Position numbers and translations under genes: made by a program. From contig CAZJKM010000003.1 in NCBI GenBank assembly GCA_964546645.1, forward strand, positions 1-64,000: a stretch of 64,000 bases of DNA. The letters are read 5' to 3'. Under the pieces are notes generated by a model. The model ran no database searches, was not told the DNA's origin, and was given only the letters and a program-made list of their open reading frames with translations. Positions 8,932-17,796 of the stretch are shown here, in pieces. The first letter of the stretch is position 1. The number at the start of each line of letters is the position of its first letter. Source of the stretch: A37T11 sp964546645 (GTDB taxonomy: Bacteria; Bacteroidota; Bacteroidia; Sphingobacteriales; Sphingobacteriaceae).

Positions 8932-10863
8932 ATGTTAGATTCAAAAATACCGGAAGGCCTATTGGCCGAAAAGTGGTCAAAACATAAATTTAACCTGAAG
9001 CTGGTAAATCCCGCCAATAAGCGGAAATACACCATCATCGTGGTAGGAACCGGGTTGGCCGGTGCATCGGCTGCCGCGTCCCTGGCTGAGTTGGGTTATA
9101 ATGTGAAAGCTTTCTGCTATCAGGACAGTGCCCGCCGGGCACACTCCATCGCCGCGCAGGGCGGTATCAACGCAGCAAAAAATTACCAGAATGACGGTGA
9201 TAGTGTCTATCGCCTGTTCTATGATACCATTAAAGGCGGCGACTACCGGGCACGTGAGGCCAATGTGTATCGCCTGGCGGAAGTGTCCGTCAATATCATT
9301 GACCAATGTGTGGCACAGGGTGTGCCTTTTGCGCGTGAATACGGCGGGCTGCTGGACAACCGGTCGTTCGGCGGTGCACAGGTATCCCGTACGTTCTATG
9401 CCCGCGGGCAAACCGGGCAACAACTGCTGCTCGGTGCCTATTCGGCCCTGAACCGCCAGATCCATAAGGGCAAAGTGGAGATGTTCACCCGCCATGAAAT
9501 GCTGGATGTGGTGACGATTGACGGCCATGCAAAGGGCATCATCACCCGTGACCTGCAGACAGGAGCCATCGAGTCCCATGCTGGCCACGCCGTGTTGCTG
9601 TGTACCGGAGGTTATGGCAACGTGTTTTTCCTGTCGACCAACGCGATGGGCTGTAACGTAACGGCTGCCTGGCGCGCGCACAAGCGCGGGGCTTTCTTCG
9701 CGAACCCCTGTTATACACAGATCCACCCAACCTGTATACCCGTAACCGGTGACCACCAGTCGAAGCTGACATTGATGTCAGAATCGCTGCGGAATGACGG
9801 ACGTGTGTGGGTGCCAAAAACGGTGGAGCTGGCCCAGAAACTGAGAAAAGGAGAGATCCGCGTTTCGGATATCAAAGAAGAAGACCGGGATTATTTCTTG
9901 GAACGGAAATACCCTTCCTTCGGGAACCTGGTACCACGGGACGTGGCCTCCCGGAATGCCAAGCAGATGGCGGACGAGGGCCGGGGGGTGGGTACAACCG
10001 GTCTGGCAGTATTCCTGGATTTTGCAGACGCTATCAACCGCTTGGGTGAAGACGCCGTGCGCGCCAAATACGGGAACTTGTTTGATATGTATTACCAGAT
10101 CACGGATGAGAATCCGTATAAGCAACCCATGCGTATTTACCCCGCTGTGCACTACACGATGGGTGGTATATGGGTGGACTATAACCTGATGACCACCGTT
10201 CCGGGCCTGTATGCATTGGGTGAGTGCAATTTCTCTGACCACGGGGCCAACCGGCTGGGTGCCTCCGCGCTGATGCAGGGACTGGCAGATGGCTATTTTG
10301 TAATTCCGTTCACGGTAGGAGACTACCTGGCAGGGCTTGGATTTGCCTCGGTGGACAAAAGCCATCCGAACTTTGAAAAAACCCGGCAGGAAGTGGAAGA
10401 GCGGGTAAACAAACTGCTTTCGCTGAAGGGCAGCAAGACGGTGGATGATATCCATAAAAAGCTGGGACACATTATGTGGGAATACTGCGGTATGGCCCGT
10501 AATGAAGAGGGACTAAAAAAGGCGAAAGGCCTCATCCGGGAACTGAGACAGGAATTCTGGTCGGATGTGACCGTACTGGGGGAAAATGAGGAAATGAACT
10601 GGTCGCTGGAGAAAGCCGGACGTGTGGCTGACTTCCTGGAACTCGGCGAGCTGATGGTCGACGATGCGCTGAACCGCCGGGAGTCCTGTGGCGGTCACTT
10701 CCGTGAGGAAAGTGCTACCGAGGAAGGTGAGGCGAAACGGGATGACGGGAATTTTGCGTATGTGTCGGCCTGGGAATACAAGGGGGATGACCAGCCCGAG
10801 GAGCTGCATAAAGAAGAGCTGGTGTTTGAGAATGTTAAATTAACGCAAAGAAGTTATAAGTAG
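8932..10863 (+). CDS. sdhA: Succinate dehydrogenase/fumarate reductase flavoprotein subunit
   Basis: The FAD-carrying catalytic subunit, 643 residues, oxidising succinate to fumarate or the reverse. The dinucleotide-binding motif GTGLAGA is at residues 39-45. HSIAAQGG includes the His that carries covalent FAD in the family. NPCYTQIHPT and the DHGANRLGASAL motif follow in the expected order. The C-terminal domain (ESCGGHFREE) is also typical. It lies between sdhC (18 bp upstream) and sdhB (112 bp downstream). Confidence 0.97.
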   Translation: MLDSKIPEGLLAEKWSKHKFNLKLVNPANKRKYTIIVVGTGLAGASAAASLAELGYNVKAFCYQDSARRAHSIAAQGGINAAKNYQNDGDSVYRLFYDTIKGGDYRAREANVYRLAEVSVNIIDQCVAQGVPFAREYGGLLDNRSFGGAQVSRTFYARGQTGQQLLLGAYSALNRQIHKGKVEMFTRHEMLDVVTIDGHAKGIITRDLQTGAIESHAGHAVLLCTGGYGNVFFLSTNAMGCNVTAAWRAHKRGAFFANPCYTQIHPTCIPVTGDHQSKLTLMSESLRNDGRVWVPKTVELAQKLRKGEIRVSDIKEEDRDYFLERKYPSFGNLVPRDVASRNAKQMADEGRGVGTTGLAVFLDFADAINRLGEDAVRAKYGNLFDMYYQITDENPYKQPMRIYPAVHYTMGGIWVDYNLMTTVPGLYALGECNFSDHGANRLGASALMQGLADGYFVIPFTVGDYLAGLGFASVDKSHPNFEKTRQEVEERVNKLLSLKGSKTVDDIHKKLGHIMWEYCGMARNEEGLKKAKGLIRELRQEFWSDVTVLGENEEMNWSLEKAGRVADFLELGELMVDDALNRRESCGGHFREESATEEGEAKRDDGNFAYVSAWEYKGDDQPEELHKEELVFENVKLTQRSYK

Positions 10864-10975
10864 GCTGCTGGCGATAAGCTATAAGCATATAAAAACAACG
10901 ATTAAGTTAAAAAAGACAAGCAGTAAGTCCGTGGCCTAAGTAAGGCCTGTCGCTTACGGCTTAAAGCAAAAAAAA
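10864..10975. repeat. Low-complexity intergenic repeat of AAGC/GGCC-type words
   Basis: The sdhA-sdhB gap is made of short related words and their complements: ATAAGC, TATAAGC, GGCCTAAG, AAGGCC, GCTTACGGC, TTAAAGC. Similar text occurs at 21027-21129 and 53822-53873, so it looks like a dispersed intergenic element rather than a regulatory site. Confidence 0.4.
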
Positions 10976-11746
10976 ATGAGCGGACAGATGAATTTGACGC
11001 TGAAAGTATGGCGTCAGAAAAATAAAGAAACCCGGGGTAAATTTGTGACGTACCAGGCCAATGGAATTTCTCAGGACATGTCTTTTCTGGAAATGCTGGA
11101 TGTGGTAAACGAAGAGCTTACCCGCAAGGGTGAGGATCCGATCTATTTTGACCATGATTGCCGTGAGGGCATCTGCGGTATGTGTTCCCTGCATATCAAC
11201 GGCAGGCCGCATGGGCCGAAGCAGGAAACCACTACCTGCCAGCTGCACATGCGCAGTTTCCATGACGGGCAGACCATTGTGATCGAGCCCTGGCGTGCAG
11301 CTGCGTTCCCTGTGATCAAGGACCTGGCGGTTGACCGCACTGCTTTTGACCGGATACAGCAGGCCGGGGGCTATGTCAACGTGAACACCGGTGGGGTACC
11401 TGACGCGAATACCCTTCCTATTCCGAAGGTCGTGGCAGACGAGGCGTTTGAGTCCGCTACCTGTATTGGTTGCGGGGCCTGTGTGGCGGCCTGCAAGAAT
11501 GCTTCGGCCATGCTGTTTGTGTCTGCTAAAATTTCACAATATGCCCTGTTGCCACAGGGACAAACGGAACGTTATAGCCGTGCGCAGGCGATGGTAGCCC
11601 AGATGGATGCCGAAGGTTTCGGTTCCTGTACCAATACCGGTGCCTGCGAAGCAGAATGCCCTGTAGGTATCAAGCTGACAAATATTGCCCGTATGAACCG
11701 GGAGTACTTTGATGCTAAGTTCTTTAAGCAGGAAGAGCCGCACTAA
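10976..11746 (+). CDS. sdhB: Succinate dehydrogenase/fumarate reductase iron-sulfur subunit
   Basis: The electron-transfer subunit of complex II, 256 residues. The [2Fe-2S] ligands are in CREGICGMC, with a further Cys downstream in TTCQLH. The [4Fe-4S]/[3Fe-4S] region has CIGCGACVAACKNAS and, later, CTNTGACEAECPVGI. The C-terminus (ANIARMNREY) is typical. The gene ends 4 bp inside the 3' end of the convergent gene at 11743, so there is no room for a terminator between them. Confidence 0.96.
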   Translation: MSGQMNLTLKVWRQKNKETRGKFVTYQANGISQDMSFLEMLDVVNEELTRKGEDPIYFDHDCREGICGMCSLHINGRPHGPKQETTTCQLHMRSFHDGQTIVIEPWRAAAFPVIKDLAVDRTAFDRIQQAGGYVNVNTGGVPDANTLPIPKVVADEAFESATCIGCGACVAACKNASAMLFVSAKISQYALLPQGQTERYSRAQAMVAQMDAEGFGSCTNTGACEAECPVGIKLTNIARMNREYFDAKFFKQEEPH

Positions 11747-12261
11747 ATCTCAAACTGCAGCCATCCGTCTCCGTTATACCCATAAATGAACTGTTTGGGG
11801 TGAATGATCTCTGCCAGCAGTTCCGCATCGTCCGCCATTCCCGCACCGGGTCCTTGCAGGAACCGGTTCCCATCCGCCAGATAAATCCGGTTATGCTGCA
11901 CGGCGGGTGATACTGCCCACTGCGGCTGCATCAGTAGTTCCGGTAATGCTTCCAGCTCTTTGGAGAGGGGCCCCCGGTAAACAATGAGCAGTAATTCCGG
12001 CCCTTCCGGAGTGCCTGCATCCGGCCGCCAGATCCGGCCACCGGACAGTTGCACCAATGCTTCTGTATAGGCATCCCGATACTGGTCTCCCGTGGCAGAC
12101 CCCAGTAAACAGACCGCCGGTTTCTGATCTTCTGTAAAAAACTTCAGCTTATGCCGGATGATGTTCATCCGTTCTTCCAGCATTTCGGTATCCATTCCCG
12201 GATATTGGCCGGCGAGCGACGCGATCAGGGCTGGCAGTAAATCCTGAGGGGCTTGTTGCAT
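11743..12261 (-). CDS. Periplasmic-binding-protein-like domain protein without signal peptide
   Basis: A 172-residue protein. Its C-terminal half resembles the last lobe of BtuF/siderophore-type substrate-binding proteins: an NRIYLADGN strand, then a GPG segment and LLAEIIHPKQF. The N-terminus (MQQAPQDLLPALIASLAG) has no signal sequence or lipobox, so the product appears cytoplasmic. It is shorter than a complete binding protein (normally about 250-300 residues). It could be a domain reused for intracellular sensing or a relic of a transporter gene. Its -7 box ends 5 nt before the ATG (12266-12273). Family assignment is moderate and function is unknown. Confidence 0.6.
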   Translation of the reverse strand: MQQAPQDLLPALIASLAGQYPGMDTEMLEERMNIIRHKLKFFTEDQKPAVCLLGSATGDQYRDAYTEALVQLSGGRIWRPDAGTPEGPELLLIVYRGPLSKELEALPELLMQPQWAVSPAVQHNRIYLADGNRFLQGPGAGMADDAELLAEIIHPKQFIYGYNGDGWLQFEI

Positions 12262-12265
12262 GAAG

Positions 12266-12273
12266 CAAATGTA
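12266..12273 (-). promoter_or_regulatory. -7 promoter element directly before the gene at 12261 (TACATTTG)
   Basis: On the minus strand TACATTTG fits TAnnTTTG. Its last base is 5 nt before the start codon at 12261, implying a leaderless or nearly leaderless mRNA. Confidence 0.4.
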
Positions 12274-12434
12274 CGAATTTTACACCATGTTGATAATGAA
12301 GGAAATGTTAACAAAAAAATAACAGGGGTCGTATAAACATCCGGTAAAATGCGGCTACCTTTATGCAACCGCTCTGACCGTGCCCTGGTTAAGCACATAT
12401 TAGGTTCGCAAACACGTTAAACCCATTACGCAGA

Positions 12435-12908
12435 ATGACCTGGAAAAAATTCAGCGGAGAAGTGATCCGCAAACCCATTTCGGATGAAGTAGCGCAAACC
12501 ATCGCCCGCGAGTATGCGCTGGGAAACAAACTGAAAGTATGTATCGGAACCGATTCACAGGTAAAAGGAGGTATTACCGACTTTGCTACCGTCATCGTTT
12601 TTCTTCGCGTGAAGAAAGGGGGCTTCATGTATATTCACCAGGAACGCAGCCAGCTGAAAATGTCTATCCGCGAGCGGATGCTGGCGGAGGTACAGCGGTC
12701 CATTGAAACGGCCTATGCCTTGTGCGACCTGCTTGATCGCTATGATGTGGACCTCGAAGTGCATGCTGATATCAATACCAACCCGATGTTCAAGTCCAAC
12801 CAGGCACTGCATGAGGCGATGGGATATATCCTGGGCATGGGATTTGTTTTTAAAGCGAAGCCGGAGGCTTTTGCCAGCTCCGCCTGCGCCAACAAAGTGG
12901 TGCAGTAG
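12435..12908 (+). CDS. Ribonuclease H-like YkuK-family protein (DUF458)
   Basis: A 157-residue cytoplasmic protein. The opening strand VCIGTDSQVKGG with its acidic residue, the following strand TVIVFLRVKKGG, and the later DVDLEVHADINTN resemble the RNase H-like fold described for the YkuK/DUF458 family. Length fits the family. Biochemical role is not established. It is a monocistronic gene, convergent with the ABC ATPase gene; their stop codons are 1 bp apart. Confidence 0.8.
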   Translation: MTWKKFSGEVIRKPISDEVAQTIAREYALGNKLKVCIGTDSQVKGGITDFATVIVFLRVKKGGFMYIHQERSQLKMSIRERMLAEVQRSIETAYALCDLLDRYDVDLEVHADINTNPMFKSNQALHEAMGYILGMGFVFKAKPEAFASSACANKVVQ

Positions 12909-12909
12909 G

Positions 12910-13968
12910 CTAAAAGGTCACGTACCGGCTAACCTGCACGGCAACCTGTTCCCCCGCCTGCAGCGGGGTTTCGTCTCTGTGGATCAGCCGGACCACCAGC
13001 TCCCCGCAGGTGATATCGGCCTCCTGGTAAAATCCTTTATAAAAAACATCGCGTACGATGAACGGCCCGGCAGGATCGGGCCGGGCGGACAACCATTCCG
13101 GGTGAACGGCCGTCGTCTCTTTCCCCGGTTCAGTCCGGATGCCCAGCAGGGCCGCATCTGCAGCAGTCAGGATATTGCTTTTAGCCAACAGGACAGCCGG
13201 ATACGGATGGGGCGGATGCGCGTACAGAGTGACAGGGTTGCCGGAGGCGACCAGTTGCCCCTGGCGCAGGACCAGCAGGTGATCGGCCAGGGCCAGTACT
13301 TCCGCAGGGTCATGTGATACCATCACCACGGTCAGATCGGTTTCACGGACAATGCGCCGGATATCCCGTTGCAGCGTATCGCGGAAAGCTGCGTCTACCT
13401 GGTTAAACGGTTCATCCATCAGCAATACTTCCGGTCCGGTTACGAGCGCACGCGCCATCGCCACCCGCTGCCGCTCCCCCCCGCTCAGGTCAGCCACCCG
13501 TTGCCGTGCCAGCGGAGCGATAGCCAGTTGCTCCATGATAGCAGCGGTTTGCCGTTCTTTTTTTTTCAGGTCGGTGTTAGAAAGGCGGGAGGCAACATTG
13601 TCCCATACATTGGCGTAGGTATTCAGGTCCTCTGCATGTTGTGATACCAGCCGCATGGCCTCGTGGCCCGGAATGAGCTTCTCGCCCGGGCCGGGAACTT
13701 TCAGTCCGCGGTAACGAACCTCCCCTGCATCCGGTTCCAGGAGCCCGTATAACAGCCGGAGCAAGGTGCTTTTCCCGCTGCCGCTTTCGCCGATGATGGC
13801 GGTGATCTGCCCCGCTTCCATGCCAGCTGTGACCTGGTCCACGGCTGCTACCGGCCGTTTGCCGGGGAACCGCCTGGTCAGGTTTTCCGCGTATAGCAAT
13901 GGCAGGCCCTCGCGTTTTACAGCAGTTGCAGGGGTATTACAGGAACCGGGGGGCGGAGTTGCCGTCAT
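12910..13968 (-). CDS. ABC transporter ATP-binding protein (orphan, importer-type)
   Basis: A 352-residue ATPase. Walker A GESGSGKST is at residues 60-68, the signature LSGGERQRV at 161-169, and Walker B LLMDEP with Asp185-Glu186. Residues from about 280 on form a TOBE-like extension, as in CysA/PotA/UgpC-type importer ATPases. No permease or binding-protein gene adjoins it, so the substrate is unknown. The frame extends four codons upstream to a TTG at 13980, but that overlaps the terminator at 13979-14011. The ATG at 13968 (MTATPPPGS) is therefore preferred. Confidence 0.9.
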   Translation of the reverse strand: MTATPPPGSCNTPATAVKREGLPLLYAENLTRRFPGKRPVAAVDQVTAGMEAGQITAIIGESGSGKSTLLRLLYGLLEPDAGEVRYRGLKVPGPGEKLIPGHEAMRLVSQHAEDLNTYANVWDNVASRLSNTDLKKKERQTAAIMEQLAIAPLARQRVADLSGGERQRVAMARALVTGPEVLLMDEPFNQVDAAFRDTLQRDIRRIVRETDLTVVMVSHDPAEVLALADHLLVLRQGQLVASGNPVTLYAHPPHPYPAVLLAKSNILTAADAALLGIRTEPGKETTAVHPEWLSARPDPAGPFIVRDVFYKGFYQEADITCGELVVRLIHRDETPLQAGEQVAVQVSRYVTF

Positions 13969-13978
13969 GGTATCATTC

Positions 13979-14011
13979 AAAAAAAGCCGTTTGCACGATG
14001 GTGCAAACGGC
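13979..14011 (-). terminator. Rho-independent terminator after the outer-membrane barrel gene
   Basis: A perfect 11-bp stem (13986-13996 with 14001-14011) and a GATG loop, followed on the minus strand by a run of seven T (13979-13985). It lies 35 bp after the stop of the gene at 14046 and ends just before the ABC ATPase start. Confidence 0.85.
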
Positions 14012-14045
14012 CCGAAGTTAATAAAATTAATTGTTTACCTGTCTG

Positions 14046-14873
14046 TTAAAAGCCCCACATCAGGCCGAAGGTCATATGCTTAACACCTTCCTGCGATGGA
14101 CTGTTTTCAAAAATATCACTGAAATAGTATTTCGCATACAGCCCGCAACCGGCATAGCCCCATCGGATAAAGGCTCCGTAGCGGAACTGCGAGAAGTTGA
14201 AATCGTCTTTTACCTTGCGTTTTTCTTCCTCGTTTTTAAACCGCTGACTGCCACTGAGCAGAAAGTCCCCGGTAGGTCCGTAAGCCAGCCGCATCCGGCG
14301 ATTGGCAAACCGATGCTCAAAGGCTACAGGGATCCGCAAATAACTGGCAGAAAGCCGGTTCTTATCATAGTCAATGCCCGTATGCTGATACTGCAAGGGG
14401 GTCGCATTCCGCATAAACTCAATGTCTTCCCGCAGCCGGATGAAGGTCCAGTCAAAACCGCCGGATACATATATCCTGAAATGGCGGTTGAAGCGGTAGC
14501 CGGCCTGCAGGAGATCAAACCCGAAATTATAGGTTTTCCAGGGCTTGTACTTCAGGAAGCTGTTGTCATCTGATAACGTAAAGCTGCCATTATCCACAAT
14601 TTTTGCCAGCCCGAGGTCAATCCGCGAGAGGGTGATCCCGTAAATCGGTTTGGATGACCGTTTCTCTACGGGCTGTATCGTACCGTCCACCCGGGTTTTT
14701 CCTTCCTCTTTGCCAAAATTGATCCCAATCCGCCGTTCGTTGCCATCCTTGTCTCTTCGCAGCAACGTATCTCCCTCCAGTACTTTACGACGTGGGGGGG
14801 ACTGCCGTTCCGTTTCCTGGGCTACCGCCGGCAGAGCCATCAGGCAGCATAGGATATAGGGTAAGATTTTCAT
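14046..14873 (-). CDS. Outer-membrane beta-barrel protein (PF13568-like)
   Basis: A 275-residue exported protein with signal peptide MKILPYILCCLMALPAVAQ. The remainder alternates short amphipathic strands, such as GYRFNRHFRIYVSGGFDW and LRIPVAFEHRF, and ends in a Phe (FGLMWGF), a common outer-membrane insertion signature. This fits the small porin-family barrels of Bacteroidota. It starts 8 bp after the anti-sigma-like gene and is the third gene of the sigma-factor operon. It could be the output or sensor of that system. Exact function is unknown. Confidence 0.8.
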   Translation of the reverse strand: MKILPYILCCLMALPAVAQETERQSPPRRKVLEGDTLLRRDKDGNERRIGINFGKEEGKTRVDGTIQPVEKRSSKPIYGITLSRIDLGLAKIVDNGSFTLSDDNSFLKYKPWKTYNFGFDLLQAGYRFNRHFRIYVSGGFDWTFIRLREDIEFMRNATPLQYQHTGIDYDKNRLSASYLRIPVAFEHRFANRRMRLAYGPTGDFLLSGSQRFKNEEEKRKVKDDFNFSQFRYGAFIRWGYAGCGLYAKYYFSDIFENSPSQEGVKHMTFGLMWGF

Positions 14874-14881
14874 ATGTCTGT

Positions 14882-15661
14882 TTATCGTTTCTTTTTACCG
14901 GCAATCCCTTTAAAATCAATAAAGAGCATGCCCTCGCTGTCTTCCGTAAAGGTAATGATCTTCTCCTGCCGGTTATCCACGGCTCCGACAACGATATTAA
15001 GCAAGCTGCTGACCCCGAACGCACGCCGCTCCGGAAGCTGCTTGTCCGATTGCGGGGTCAGCCGGGGAATCGCGTCCGCTGAAACCAATACCGGTATATT
15101 TTCCAGGTGCGTGATGGTGGCTGGCTGGTCATCGGCCCGTACAATGCTGGTTTGCAACGGTACTTTTGACAACTCCTGATAAAGTGCCGCGTGCGGTATT
15201 TCTGATTCCTCTGTCAGCATCACCACCTGGCCGGTCGGGGCAGCCGCCACCTGCGGAACTGCTGCCGGAGTTGTTGCGGAAGTAAGAGCCTCCGGACGGC
15301 GTGTCCGGACGGGTTTGCGAATGGACTGTTCACCCGCCGGTGGCACCGCTGTCATCTCCTGCTCTACGGGACGCGACTCCGGCCGGGCCGTCTCCTCCGC
15401 CGCGGTCGTGTTATAGGTTCCGTGCAGATAGATCACTTCCGCCGGACGGCTCATCCACCATCCAAGGCCAGCTGCTGTTAGTATAGAGGCGGCAACAAGC
15501 CAGTGAACCGGCCTGTTTTTCCTGCCGGCAACCGGTTTATTTTCTTTCCGGTCCAGCTCCGCCTCCATGCGCTCCCATATCCGTGGCGGCACTGCCGGGT
15601 TCAGTGATTCCAGGTGCTGTTGAATAGCCTGGTCAAACTCCTTATCCTGCATGAACGTCAT
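14882..15661 (-). CDS. Anti-sigma-factor-like single-span membrane protein
   Basis: A 259-residue protein with a charged cytoplasmic N-terminus (DKEFDQAIQQHLESLNP), one predicted membrane span near residues 50-68 (WLVAASILTAAGLGWW), and a Pro/Thr/Val-rich extracytoplasmic region. The ATG at 15661 overlaps the sigma gene by 20 bp; an in-frame ATG at 15652 is an equally good start. Position directly after an ECF sigma gene, plus topology, suggests it holds the sigma factor at the membrane. It lacks a recognisable zinc-binding anti-sigma motif, so the role is inferred. Confidence 0.7.
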   Translation of the reverse strand: MTFMQDKEFDQAIQQHLESLNPAVPPRIWERMEAELDRKENKPVAGRKNRPVHWLVAASILTAAGLGWWMSRPAEVIYLHGTYNTTAAEETARPESRPVEQEMTAVPPAGEQSIRKPVRTRRPEALTSATTPAAVPQVAAAPTGQVVMLTEESEIPHAALYQELSKVPLQTSIVRADDQPATITHLENIPVLVSADAIPRLTPQSDKQLPERRAFGVSSLLNIVVGAVDNRQEKIITFTEDSEGMLFIDFKGIAGKKKR

Positions 15662-16211
15662 ATTGGTCTCCTCCCATTTCTTTTATCTTTTCCTTTAACC
15701 ATGATCTGGCACGTGACAGCTGCGACTTGGATGCCCCTTCACTGATCTGCAGCTTTTCGGCAATCTCCTTATGTGAATAGCCTTCAATCGCATACAGGTT
15801 GAAAACCATCCGGTAACCATCCGGCAGCAGCTGGATGATCCGCAGCAGATCGAGCTGTTCCAGCCGGTCCATATTGAAGGTTCCCTGTTCGGCATCATAC
15901 ACCTCGCTGAGGTCAACGGTTTTGAGCGTACGCGCGTTCTTCCGGTACATCTCAATCGCCGTATTGACGATCACGCGGCGTATCCAGCCTTCAAAGGATC
16001 CGTCTCCACGGAACGAGGTCACGCCTCCGAACACCTTGATAAAGCCGTTCTGCAGCATATCCTCCGCTTCTGCATCATTACCGGCATACCGCATGCAGAC
16101 GGCCAGCATTTTTGATGAAAGGGAGCGGTAGAGCAACTCCTGCGCACGTCGTTCACCCCGGCGGCACCCTTCCAGCAAATCATCTATCGTTGCTTTATGC
16201 TCCAAATTCAT
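15642..16211 (-). CDS. RNA polymerase ECF sigma factor (sigma-70 family)
   Basis: A 189-residue group-4 sigma factor. Sigma region 2 spans about residues 25-95, with DAEDMLQNGFIKVF and the DNA-melting segment GWIRRVIVNTAIE. Region 4 spans about 130-182, with the helix-turn-helix YSHKEIAEKLQISEGASKS. It is first in a three-gene operon with an anti-sigma-like protein and an outer-membrane barrel. It probably directs a small stress or envelope regulon; no target can be read from the sequence. Confidence 0.93.
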   Translation of the reverse strand: MNLEHKATIDDLLEGCRRGERRAQELLYRSLSSKMLAVCMRYAGNDAEAEDMLQNGFIKVFGGVTSFRGDGSFEGWIRRVIVNTAIEMYRKNARTLKTVDLSEVYDAEQGTFNMDRLEQLDLLRIIQLLPDGYRMVFNLYAIEGYSHKEIAEKLQISEGASKSQLSRARSWLKEKIKEMGGDQYDVHAG

Positions 16212-16321
16212 CGGCGTTTCCGGTACACACTACGATTTAACTGATAAACACAAACGCCTCTTAATGGTGTGCATCAAAAACCCGCCGTGTTATAGGAAGA
16301 TGTAAAAATACATGAAATGGT

Positions 16322-16351
16322 TGCAGGCCGGCATTTTTTTACCGGCCTGCA
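16322..16351 (-). terminator. Strong hairpin after lepB
   Basis: TGCAGGCCGG (16322-16331) pairs with CCGGCCTGCA (16342-16351) over a 10-nt loop, immediately after the lepB stop at 16353. No clean T-run follows on the minus strand, so termination efficiency is uncertain. Confidence 0.5.
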
Positions 16352-16352
16352 G

Positions 16353-17774
16353 TTAGTTAATGCCCATGAAAATACGGTTCCAGCGTATCTTGCTCAGGAA
16401 AGTACCGTCTTTATCATAGCTGAGCCACACAAACAGGGCTTTGCCCACAATATGGTCTTCGGGGACGAAGCCCCAGAAGCGGGAGTCGAGGGAGTTATGG
16501 CGGTTGTCGCCCATCATCCAGTAATAGTCGAACGTGAACGTGTACTGATCGGTCCGCTCTCCGTTGATGTAATAGCCGTCGTCTTTTTGTTCAAACGTGT
16601 TTCCCTCATACACAGTGATCGCCCTTTCATATAGCGGCACGGTCAGGCTGTCCAGCTGTACGGTCCAGCCTTTTTTGGGCACGATAATCGGGCCGAAGTT
16701 ATCCTGGTTCCACCGGTATGGTGCGTTTTCAGGGAACATACCCGGTTCCGCGTAATCGGACGGACGGAGCCAGGGCCTTACCTGCCGCACATTGGCCCAG
16801 CCCTTTATCTGGTCTGCCAATTCATGGGTCAGGTACATTTTATACGAGTTCTGTCCGGTCCGCTCCGCTTCAATCCGCAGATCAAGGATGCGCTGAGGAT
16901 TAATATCCGTACCATCGGTGATCACATCGTATAACAGTTGCTCCCGGGGCGGATTCTCACCCAGCTGCCCGTTCACATAGACCTGCGCATCAGCGACAGA
17001 GAGCGTATCACCCGGTATGCCCACTGCCCGTTTGATATAATTCTCCCGTTTATCAACTGGCCGGTTCCACGGCTCATCGGCTTCAACGGGGTAATTGAAT
17101 ACCACAACGTCGTTCCGTTTGATCTGCTGGAAACCGGGGAGACGGTTGTATCCCAGTCTGATTCCTTCCCAGTATGCTTTTCCGCCCGTAACCGGCATGG
17201 TGTGGTGCGCAAAAGGAAATGCCACCGGTGTCATTGGAATACGGGCACCGTAATTCACCTTACTGACAAACAGGAAATCACCTACCAACAGGCTGCGCTC
17301 CATGGAGCCGGTGGGAATCATATAGGCTTCAATGAGAAAGCCCCGTATCAGCGTAGCGGCAACCACCGCAAAAATAATGGCATCCGCCCACTCACGTGCC
17401 GCTGTTTTTTTATAGGGATATTTCTCGCGGAACTCCGGCGTGGCAGAGGCTCCCCAGAAGGTCGTGTTTTTATCCGCTCCCCAGAGGGGGAAGACCACAA
17501 ATGGCAGCAGGATGGCACCTGCGTGTTCCAGGAAAGACCGCTTGCCAAAGCATTTGACAAAATCCAGGTAGATACTGATCGCGACAAAAAGGTTGATAAC
17601 GGGTATAAGCAGCAATGCTACCAGCCAGCCCGGCCGGCCCACTATTTTGCAGATGATATACTCACGATAAAAAGGAATGAGTGATTCCCATCCTGGACGT
17701 CCGGCCTTTACGAATAGTTTCCAGAGACCAAACTGGATAAGGATGATGATCAGCACAGCAATAATATAGTTCAT
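16353..17774 (-). CDS. lepB: Signal peptidase I
   Basis: A membrane serine peptidase that removes signal peptides from exported proteins; 473 residues. The N-terminal ~140 residues carry several hydrophobic segments (residues 3-20, 50-70, 85-98, 130-148). The catalytic Ser157 lies in IPTGSMERSL, the general-base Lys248 in NYIKRAVGIPGD, and the conserved MMGDNRHNSLDSR box near residue 430. The protein is longer than the Escherichia coli enzyme because of an insertion between the Lys motif and the GDNR box, which is common in Bacteroidota. It lies 22 bp downstream of dapB. Confidence 0.96.
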   Translation of the reverse strand: MNYIIAVLIIILIQFGLWKLFVKAGRPGWESLIPFYREYIICKIVGRPGWLVALLLIPVINLFVAISIYLDFVKCFGKRSFLEHAGAILLPFVVFPLWGADKNTTFWGASATPEFREKYPYKKTAAREWADAIIFAVVAATLIRGFLIEAYMIPTGSMERSLLVGDFLFVSKVNYGARIPMTPVAFPFAHHTMPVTGGKAYWEGIRLGYNRLPGFQQIKRNDVVVFNYPVEADEPWNRPVDKRENYIKRAVGIPGDTLSVADAQVYVNGQLGENPPREQLLYDVITDGTDINPQRILDLRIEAERTGQNSYKMYLTHELADQIKGWANVRQVRPWLRPSDYAEPGMFPENAPYRWNQDNFGPIIVPKKGWTVQLDSLTVPLYERAITVYEGNTFEQKDDGYYINGERTDQYTFTFDYYWMMGDNRHNSLDSRFWGFVPEDHIVGKALFVWLSYDKDGTFLSKIRWNRIFMGIN

Positions 17775-17796
17775 GTTGTTTAATTGAATAGCGAAG

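Noticed and set aside
16938..17684. 248-codon plus-strand frame opposite lepB
   Set aside because: Antisense to an intact signal peptidase with catalytic Ser and Lys; no recognisable protein features.
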